From: Symsagittifera roscoffensis
Taxonomy: Eukaryota > Xenacoelomorpha > Acoela > Convolutidae
Length of the DNA: 64,000 nt
NCBI RefSeq assembly: GCF_963678635.1
Contig: NC_087068.1
Span: 15,131,872 to 15,195,871 of the forward strand
Reading direction: 5' to 3'
Below the pieces are notes generated by a model that worked only from the letters and a program-made list of their open reading frames with translations, made no database searches and was not told where the DNA came from. The translations under genes were made by a program, and so were the position numbers. Positions 60,101-64,000 of this stretch are shown piece by piece; position 1 is the stretch's first letter; each line of letters begins with the position of its first letter.

Positions 60101-63100
60101 CTGTAAGTTTGTGTGGGTCTTAAAAAATCACGCGGCCAATTCTTACTTATTTTAATTTAACGCCTAAGTATTTGTTTTTTTTTCTGGTAAAATTTGGCAG
60201 AAAAGATTTTTATATTTTTAGCATATTCCAAGATATGCTCTGATTTTCTTTCAAGTTTTAATTCTCGATGCATAGAAAAATAATTATTGTCATTTTTTCG
60301 TTGTCAAAAATTGTACAAATGTTTTTAATTTATGTTTTTTTTTGCGTTTTGAAAATTTGATTACAAAGTTTACTTGCAGAGAGAAAACGTATGTTTTTCA
60401 AAAAACAGGTTGAAAAAAAAGAGTTTTTTGAAGTTCTTTTTTTTTATTGTGGTCGAAACTTTCACAGCAACCAGCAAGTTGCACAGCAACCAGCTTTTCT
60501 TGTTCATGCTTTTTGTTCGTGCTGTTTTTTAAATATTTTTCATATACACCAACTTAACTTTCTTTTCATATCCATGTAGCATTGTGCCTGGTATCAGTGA
60601 CCTGTTGCTCACTCTAAATCTCAGTATGGTAAGACAGTCCTTGCCATTTGATCCCTTGTGGCGTCTCCTCCAAGGTCTGCTGTGCTGACCATTCGCTCTA
60701 TTCATTTGAGTTTCATCTATCCTCGAAATGCAACATATGTGCACTGTTTATTGTAGAACATGCTGAATTGAAACAGTCAAGTTTTTCTTACTAGGAGAAA
60801 TTTGCTGTCAACTCAAAACACTTCACTGCTAAATCCAGACTCACTGTCTTTCCAGAAAACATTGTTGCGTTGGCCTGAAATTTTTTCACGGTCATGGTCG
60901 CTATTGTAATCCGTTTTCAAGTTTGGCGATTATTTTTTGGATTGGGAGGCGTGTCAGATACTTTCTAAGCTCGTATCAGCCTAACATTTGGTTAATATCA
61001 CTAGACTTATTAAAATACCACTTCTGTAAGCCAATAGAGTTTATTGGTAATCTATTGTTTAAAGGTTGTTTTACCATTTTTTATAGCCTACCGATAACTG
61101 TTATGTAGCGTTTCCGCGAGTGCGTATTTTGTGGTCTTAGAAGTAAAATTACATTACATGATTCAATTAATAAATATATTTGTGATATGCAATCAATGCA
61201 AATCATTCTAAATGGTATGCAGTGTTTTAAGTTGATCGCACGTCTTGTGGCTAGACGCAAAAATTATTCCTTTTTTGTTCGTTAAGTTGGTGCATGGTGT
61301 TATGTTGGCTGAAAAATATAAATTGTTTGAGTTACTTTCAAAAGATATATCAGCGACCGGCCCCTTGTTGTTACTAATAAAAGGCCGTCAAAGTTTTTCA
61401 TACCAAAAGGTACTTAAAAGGCATCCAGAGTTCTCTTGTGCGAGTCAAGTTAAGCCAAATGGACTGCCAATTGGTAAAACAGAAAGTTTTGAATTAAACT
61501 GCTAGCTGAAAATGTACATCAGCTTAATTGTATAAACTCATTGGCGTTTTTGTTTAGCTTAAGTCTTATTTACACTCAAGTGCGTTTCTAGTATTTGATC
61601 CCTTTTGAACGCTTGAAAAGACATTCAGGGGAAGTAACTAATTTCCTCGGATAATAGTTTGACTTAAACTATTATGAAATTACAGAGAAACCCCCTAATA
61701 TGATTTGTTTCTATCGTGTATTCCACGACATTACAAACTATATGTTAGTTTATTTGCAGTTATATCGTCTTGAGCCCTAATTGTTTTTTAAGTTTTCTGT
61801 TACGATTGAATCTCAACACATCGGTTTATTTGTGTGCTGATTATTTATTGAATGCTATTTTTTTCAATTGTTTCATTGTTAACTCAAGATAGACTACCAC
61901 TTTTGTTCTTGAATGGCCGGCTTTTGTTCACCATTTCCTACCCGGTTTAGCTGAACGTGGCGGTTGGCGGATCGAAGCGTCGGCTAAGTGGGCGCAACTC
62001 CTACTCCGGCGGCAACAGTGGACTCCTCGGTGCATCGGGTCACAGTGCGAAGAGTCTCAGCAACCTCAGTGCAGACCCATCTTCTTCAACAAATAACAAC
62101 AACAATAATCATTTGCATTTCAACTTCGTCACACAGTCGAACAACCTCTACTCTCTAGAACAGCTGCAACACATGCACAATGGGTCAGTGTTTTTATGTC
62201 ATGGTTGTCATAATGCCTTCTGTCGATAAAGCAAAACACAAGGTTCCGATCACAGTCATAAAAAAGTTCCGATCACAATCATTTTTTTTTCAAATTGTGT
62301 TGTGTTTTTGTTCGTGGCGCATATCTTAACCGAGGAATATTCGATTGCAATAGTAAAAAAAAGGCATATTCGACAACAGTTTTCCTCGAAAAGAGAATTG
62401 AAAAACAAAACAAAACAACATCAAGACTTAAATTTTCTGTTCTCAAGGTGGCGCTTAAATAAATCTCGAAAATTAGTTTTACTGGTGTAAAAATACGAAT
62501 TTTCACAGCTTCCATAAAAGCTGATCGCTTTATTATAGGCCTGCTGGCTCGCTTTATTTGCACGAAATAAGACTAAAGTGGTTTTTGAATGTTCGAATCA
62601 CGACTGAAAGGGCTTTAATATTCATGATATATCACTGGACCCATTCCAATGGTGATGTGCAGTACCTGATTTTGCTTTACAAAACACCCGGAGACAAAGT
62701 TTCTCAGCGCCAAACTCAGTGCCAGTGATCGGAACAAAATTGAAACGAAAATTGCGCTGGTTTTAGTTCGATCCTAGAAGAGGACGAGAAAGACTCGGCA
62801 GTAGGGGGGAATCCAGCATCGGGTGGACTAGACGACTCCACGATGACGTCAGCTAGCCACCACTCTTTCCACAGCACATCATCCCATCCCCACTCTGCTC
62901 AAGGCAGTACAGTAAACTCACCCTACACATCAACCCCGCATGCATCATTCAAACATGGCAGGTCCATCTCCATGCTCACTGGCAGTTCCTCCAACACATC
63001 GACATTGGAAGGAGACCGTTCTCAAACAAGGTGGGTGTGCTGACAAGAATACTGATTAGTAAGTAGATCCGAGTTATCTCCTACAATTCCAAAAACAGCT

Positions 63101-64000
63101 ACAATTCCACTTTTTTAACCAAGAAACAGCGTTCTTGAAGATTGATTTAGGCCTGATCATTATATCAAGCCTTCCGATATAAAACACAAAAGACAAGTGT
63201 ACATTTTCTATAGAAAAAGTTGTCACGTAGTTTTTACAACACGGTAATTGCTACAGTTTTTGTAAATTAGACAGGCAATTTTACTAAAAGTGGTTCTTTG
63301 AATTCTCTTTGCCTTATCTTTAGCTTGGACAACATATTCTTTGAATCCATTTTGGCTCTAGCTCTGTATTTTTATAGTGGCTTCTCTATTGGTCTGAGAC
63401 CCAGCTCTAGTAGTGGGCGGAACAACAAGATAGGAGGGCTGGACAAAAGGGACTCAATTGGGTCCATTCGCACCAAGAGCACCCCAGACCTCACTTTGGG
63501 AATGGGGTACGAGAAGATGCGACAGAGTCTAGAGTCTATCAATGACTGTGAGTTGAAGCAATTGATGAGACAACATTTCTGTCTAATATTTTGAGCTTTG
63601 TTCTGTGAAGCTTGTCAAGTTTTTAACATGCGAATGAACGAAGTGAAGAGACTTATGAAGATCGCGTTTTCTTCAGATAAATTCTCAAAATTTGTTCACG
63701 CTCAAGTTTTTTTTCAAATCATTAATTCTAAAAGGCAGGCAAGTTGCTATTCTCCAATAAAAAACGCCAAATGGCGTAAAAAGGCGAATGGCGTCTAGTT
63801 TCAAAATTGGGTTTTCGTTTTTAGGATTTAAGTGATTTAAAAAAATTTCTCACATACATAACCTGACAAAAGTCCCGGAGAAACTTTTCAAAAATGATGT
63901 CGCATTTCGCTTACTTGAAAATGTTTAGGCTCAAAACTGATCTTAAACTATTATTTTTTGTTTATAAGTTACTCCCTTTGTTTTCAGCCGTGGATTCAAT
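45021..64000 (+). CDS. Multi-exon gene for a Ser/Asn-rich disordered protein, 3' end outside window
   Basis: Twelve exons join in one frame: 45021-45131, 45830-45964, 46092-46610, 46825-47164, 49766-50114, 50566-50714, 53621-53831, 54878-55136, 61951-62183, 62767-63030, 63378-63547 and 63988-64000. All introns are GT-AG and every junction phase matches, giving about 917 residues. The ATG is favoured because an in-frame stop lies 18 bases upstream. The protein is rich in Ser, Asn, Asp and Arg with no globular domain I recognise. It has an acidic stretch (VVVDDDDQHH), PPPPSDDLPSDDTDSATD at 256, a KKKK cluster near 463 and a NNNNNN run near 739. Many (R/K)xxS sites, including RTKSTP, suggest phosphorylation by basophilic kinases and 14-3-3 binding. 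A scaffold or signalling adaptor is plausible but unproven. Confidence 0.85.
45830..45964 (+). CDS. Exon 2 (residues 38-82)
   Basis: Acceptor AATGTTTTTAG, 45 codons beginning PSHADLGSTSFSSLSAKNPQ, donor CCAAG/GTCAGT, phase 0 at both ends. The following intron is only 127 bp. Confidence 0.85.
46092..46610 (+). CDS. Exon 3 (residues 83-255), longest exon
   Basis: 173 codons between CGCTTAG and GTGAGT, phase 0 both sides. It contains RPKSLS (a basophilic site), a predicted helical stretch (IEIADQFHAELERLYSESSK), RKSVVLS and then an acidic/His segment (VVVDDDDQHHEQDIYDHLNH). The length without a stop in AT-rich DNA is strong evidence of coding. Confidence 0.92.
46825..47164 (+). CDS. Exon 4 (residues 256-369)
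   Basis: Acceptor CCTTGATTTTTCAG, donor GACG/GTAAGT, phase 0 in and 1 out. Begins PPPPSDDLPSDDTDSATDSY, a Pro-run followed by acidic Ser/Asp repeats typical of casein-kinase-2 targets. Later come GKAKSLSCMD and QRPISMYAASS. The 3' phase matches exon 5, which supplies the last two bases of Gly 369. Confidence 0.92.
47515..47600 (+). repeat. tRNA-like SINE head, intron 4
   Basis: GCATGTGGCTCTGTATC followed by CTGTTCGAATCCC (47,553-47,565) at tRNA-like spacing. The body downstream is short or diverged, running into R1 copy c. Confidence 0.4.
47640..48010 (+). repeat. Interspersed repeat R1, copy c
   Basis: Lies in intron 4. Matches copy a in order: GATTTCCAGCGGAATAAAAA, TTGATCCAGTTTTCTCAAAT, ATAAATTGTTCTAGAAATTC and TTTCCAATCTTTGATTGGCT. 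The first third is diverged. Confidence 0.6.
48270..48445 (+). repeat. SINE-like copy, intron 4
   Basis: A degenerate head (GATTTGATTCTCGAGTGG) is followed by the family body. It ends TCGCTAGGTTGCGATGTC then AAGCTTCGCCTCTGCG, matching the ends of the copies near 58.6 and 58.9 kb. Confidence 0.45.
48450..49765. other. Intron 4 remainder, no feature seen
   Basis: AT-rich intron sequence. ATGACGTCAAATGCGAATAG and TTGACGTCAGTTTTGGATAG, with shared TTTAATCAATTT flanks, form a short local direct repeat at 49,280-49,355. Nothing else is supported. Confidence 0.5.
49766..50114 (+). CDS. Exon 5 (residues 369-485)
   Basis: Acceptor TTTATGATTCAG, donor TTTCAG/GTAAAT, phase 1 in and 2 out. It contains SIFDLFKKPGRKMSNAAS, a DASCAT motif and a basic stretch SFSRTFGRSKKKK (to residue 466). 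HIWDFFDPNDLGSAF follows, a hydrophobic/aromatic segment that could be a short binding motif. Both junctions rebuild sensible codons (Gly 369, Arg 485). Confidence 0.92.
50566..50714 (+). CDS. Exon 6 (residues 485-535)
   Basis: Acceptor TTTTTTTGTTCTAG, donor CCAAG/GTAAGA, phase 2 in and 1 out. Carries ASCATCNRTFDQARGES. The Cys-x2-Cys pair (about 510 and 513) has no second pair nearby, so a zinc finger is not supported. It echoes DASCATR in exon 5. Confidence 0.9.
50855..51100 (+). repeat. tRNA-derived SINE-like copy, intron 6
   Basis: GCGCATGTCGCGAAGAGC and ATGGTTCGAAGCC (50,908-50,920) have tRNA head spacing. A T-rich body follows to about 51,100. Confidence 0.45.
51215..52470. repeat. Degenerate tandem repeat of about 150-165 bp, intron 6
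   Basis: About five copies share an ordered pattern: TTTTTGACC, TTCTCGA(G/A)AACTAC, a TCAAAT stretch, TTCAAT(T/A)GA, a CTGCATAAGCGG-like stretch and then ACAAAAAAGTT-like sequence. They begin near 51,215, 51,765, 51,910, 52,165 and 52,320. A SINE (51,535-51,765) splits the array. CTTGTTGACCGTTT(G/A)TGGAAA is itself triplicated at 52,055-52,115. Confidence 0.65.
51535..51765 (+). repeat. tRNA-derived SINE-like copy inserted in the tandem repeat
   Basis: A-box-like TGGCTTAGTGTGTGAGAC (51,598 onward) and B box GTTCGAATCTC (51,636-51,646). The body CGAATTTTTGCTAATTCGAG matches CGAGTTTTTGCAAATTCGAG in the 59.7-kb copy, and the ending TCGTGTACTCGCTAATGTTT resembles TTGTGTTCTCGCAAGTGTTT there. The preceding CATAGCATCTGTTCTCTGCT matches 42,776. 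Confidence 0.68.
52490..52580 (+). repeat. Interspersed repeat R1, copy d (3' end only)
   Basis: CCTTGCGTTCAATGAGTTTT and TTCCAACTGTAGCTTGGCCA match the last 90 bp of R1 copies a and b. The rest of the element is absent. Confidence 0.5.
52585..53620. other. Intron 6 remainder, no feature seen
   Basis: AT-rich sequence between the R1 fragment and exon 7. I find no repeat family member or coding block. Confidence 0.45.
53621..53831 (+). CDS. Exon 7 (residues 535-605)
   Basis: Acceptor AATAATTTGTAG supplies two bases completing Glu. The frame then reads IMPGKFFSTKRFFDRRSSHP and on to PPRTRTESEKSSVSFSSENE, with donor GAGAG/GTGGGG in phase 2. The frame stays open for 28 codons past the donor, so the boundary rests on phase: only this end joins exon 8 in frame (Ser from AG+C). 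GTGGGG is an unusual donor. Confidence 0.82.
54224..54602. mobile_element. hAT-type non-autonomous DNA element (MITE), 379 bp, with 8-bp TSD
   Basis: The element begins CAGTAGCTGATTTAGG and ends with the reverse complement of CAGGCGCGGATCTAGA, giving imperfect terminal inverted repeats with CAG...CTG ends. It is flanked on both sides by the identical octamer CATCTGGT (54,216-54,223 and 54,603-54,610). 8-bp target duplications and CAG-type termini are typical of the hAT superfamily. No transposase is encoded. A run of eleven G near the left end and GC-rich body contrast with the AT-rich intron around it. It lies in intron 7. Confidence 0.82.
54878..55136 (+). CDS. Exon 8 (residues 605-691)
   Basis: Acceptor GAAAATATCAG, one base completing Ser 605, then LNFAPLYRKRSPAVTSTSNS through a Ser-rich stretch to GSIRNKK. 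The donor is AAAAAG/GTTAGG, phase 0. It contains RSSSDNF and DRRSSCF basophilic sites. GTTAGG is a weak donor but the phase agrees with exon 9. Confidence 0.86.
55789..56208. repeat. Segmental duplication D1, first copy
   Basis: The 420 bp from CGGGAAGTGCTTTGTAACGC to GACTTAAGTTTCAAAAAGTT is repeated almost base for base at 57,422-57,841. Confidence 0.9.
56700..57245. repeat. Segmental duplication D2, first copy
   Basis: TGCGCTTTTGATAGCATGTG through GAAATGCATAATTTATACAT recurs at 57,854-58,400. Its first 167 bp recur a third time at 57,254-57,420. Inside D2 an older, diverged duplication is visible: GGTGCCA...GGGGCAC...GATAGCATGTG(C/T) occurs about every 340 bp. Confidence 0.9.
57254..58400. 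repeat. Duplicated block D3-D1'-D2'
   Basis: In order: a 167-bp copy of the start of D2 (57,254-57,420), a copy of D1 (57,422-57,841), a short ATAATTTATACAT joint, and a copy of D2 (57,854-58,400). The low divergence compared with SINEs nearby suggests a fairly recent rearrangement by at least two tandem-duplication steps. Confidence 0.88.
58505..58680 (+). repeat. tRNA-derived SINE-like copy
   Basis: A box TGGCTGAGTGG (58,516-58,526), an arm GAGACTCAAATAGGC and B box GATTCGATTCC (about 58,560-58,570). The family body CGAGTTTTCGAGG follows, then TTCTTGCAAGTGTTTGCGAA and CTTCGCCTCTGTG. The head resembles a Leu/Ser-type tRNA, but the acceptor ends do not pair, so it is not a tRNA gene. Confidence 0.68.
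58793..58910 (+). repeat. tRNA-derived SINE-like copy
   Basis: CCCGTGGCGCAGATGCGAGG and B box GCATCGAATCC (58,848-58,858), then AAGCTTCGCCTTTTTTTG directly. The body between head and the CTTCGCC ending is much shorter than in the other copies. Confidence 0.55.
59270..59680 (+). repeat. D2-related repeat, diverged copy
   Basis: AGTGTAGTGTAATAGTACGA, GGGGCACCTTTACGGC and TTGATGCATTTTTAACTC match the start, middle and end of the D2 module. The copy leads directly into the SINE head at 59,690, the same order as at 58,170-58,510. Confidence 0.6.
59685..59885 (+). repeat. tRNA-derived SINE-like copy
   Basis: A box TGGCAGAGTGG (59,693-59,703) and B box AGATCGAATCC (59,747-59,757) separated by a long variable-arm-like stretch, then CGAGTTTTTGCAAATTCGAG and TTGTGTTCTCGCAAGTGTTT ending near CGCAGATTCGC. 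This is the best-preserved head in the window. Confidence 0.7.
59890..60575. other. No feature seen
   Basis: AT-rich intron sequence with long T runs. No repeat match or coding block is recognised. Confidence 0.45.
61951..62183 (+). CDS. Exon 9 (residues 692-769)
   Basis: Acceptor CCCGGTTTAG, donor AATGG/GTCAGT, phase 0 in and 2 out. Reads LNVAVGGSKRRLSGRNSYSG, then AKSLSNLSAD and TNNNNNNHLHFNF, ending LYSLEQLQHMHNG. RRLS and AKSLS are basophilic sites. The exon is distinctly GC-richer than the intron before it. Confidence 0.9.
62767..63030 (+). CDS. Exon 10 (residues 769-857)
   Basis: Acceptor GCTGGTTTTAG, donor ACAAG/GTGGGT, phase 2 in and 2 out. Begins SILEEDEKDSAVGGNPASGG, then a Ser/His-rich tract (SASHHSFHSTSSHPHSAQGS) and HGRSISMLTGSSSNTS. 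No stop in 264 bp of low-complexity coding. Confidence 0.9.
63378..63547 (+). CDS. Exon 11 (residues 857-914)
   Basis: Acceptor TATTTTTATAG, donor TGACT/GTGAGT, phase 2 in and 1 out. Contains RPSSSSGRNNK, DKRDSIGSIRTKSTPDL and a likely helix YEKMRQSLESIND. RTKSTP fits the R-x-x-S-x-P mode of 14-3-3 ligands. Confidence 0.9.
63625..63830 (+). repeat. Interspersed repeat R1, copy e
   Basis: GCGAATGAACGAAGTGAAGA, TCTCAAAATTTGTTCACGCT and TAAAAGGCAGGCAA match the 5' half of R1 copy a in order. Lies in intron 11. Confidence 0.6.
63988..64000 (+). CDS. Exon 12, first 13 bases (window edge)
   Basis: Acceptor CCCTTTGTTTTCAG. The first two bases complete Ser 914 with the last base of exon 11, then VDS. 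Cut by the window end. Confidence 0.7.

Larger units (their letters stand above)
55137..61950. other. Intron 8, 6.8 kb, repeat-filled
   Basis: Contains the nested duplications at 55,789-58,400 and SINE copies at 58,505, 58,793 and 59,685. From 59,890 to 60,570 it is plain AT-rich sequence. Two blocks in the last 1.4 kb look partly coding (60,580-60,628 and 61,245-61,505) but cannot be spliced into this gene in frame. The intron call itself rests on exon 8 and exon 9 matching in phase 0. Confidence 0.75.

Noticed and set aside
1-64000. LTR retroelement, virus-like element or CRISPR array
   Set aside because: No long direct terminal repeats with retroelement genes between them and no capsid- or integrase-like frames were recognised. 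The direct repeats are far too long and uneven for CRISPR.

Overview
The window is AT-rich, spliced animal DNA. It has short coding exons with GT-AG introns, tRNA-derived SINE-like repeats, a decayed non-LTR retrotransposon with a PHD-like finger, and a hAT-type miniature element. I see no operons, ribosomal RNA or CRISPR. An invertebrate is the most natural reading, but the sequence alone does not fix the phylum.

Region 1 (1 to about 23,710) is one large, old tandem array. Up to about 7.1 kb it is built from a roughly 1.49-kb unit. The roughly 370-bp inner module of that unit (called alpha here) is itself amplified 3, 1, 2 and 3 times in successive units. From about 7.2 kb the same material continues in a longer arrangement. 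Its copies start near 8,331, 12,879, about 17,310 and about 21,180, about 4.55, 4.4 and 3.9 kb apart, and the last is cut down. Six units carry a 410-430-bp near-perfect palindrome with arms of about 205 bp and a loop of about 5 bp.

Region 2 (about 23,710-33,223) is an unrelated satellite with a period of about 1,003 bp and about 9.5 copies, joined directly to region 1. Units three apart share private variants, which suggests a higher-order repeat.

Region 3 (33.2-45 kb) holds several exon-like blocks on the + strand: 33,736, 34,554, 35,334, 36,277, 37,262 and 43,261. They may belong to one or two unidentified genes. A minus-strand CR1/jockey-like LINE occupies about 39.3-42.7 kb. Copies of an unclassified interspersed repeat and SINEs fill much of the rest.

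Region 4 (45,021 to the window end) is the best-supported gene. It has twelve + strand exons that join in one open frame across eleven introns with matching phase, giving about 917 residues, and it runs off the right edge. The product is a Ser/Asn-rich, apparently disordered protein with many basophilic-kinase or 14-3-3-like sites; I do not recognise the family. Its introns contain SINEs, a 379-bp hAT-like element with a perfect 8-bp target duplication, a degenerate tandem repeat of about 160 bp, and a set of nested segmental duplications.
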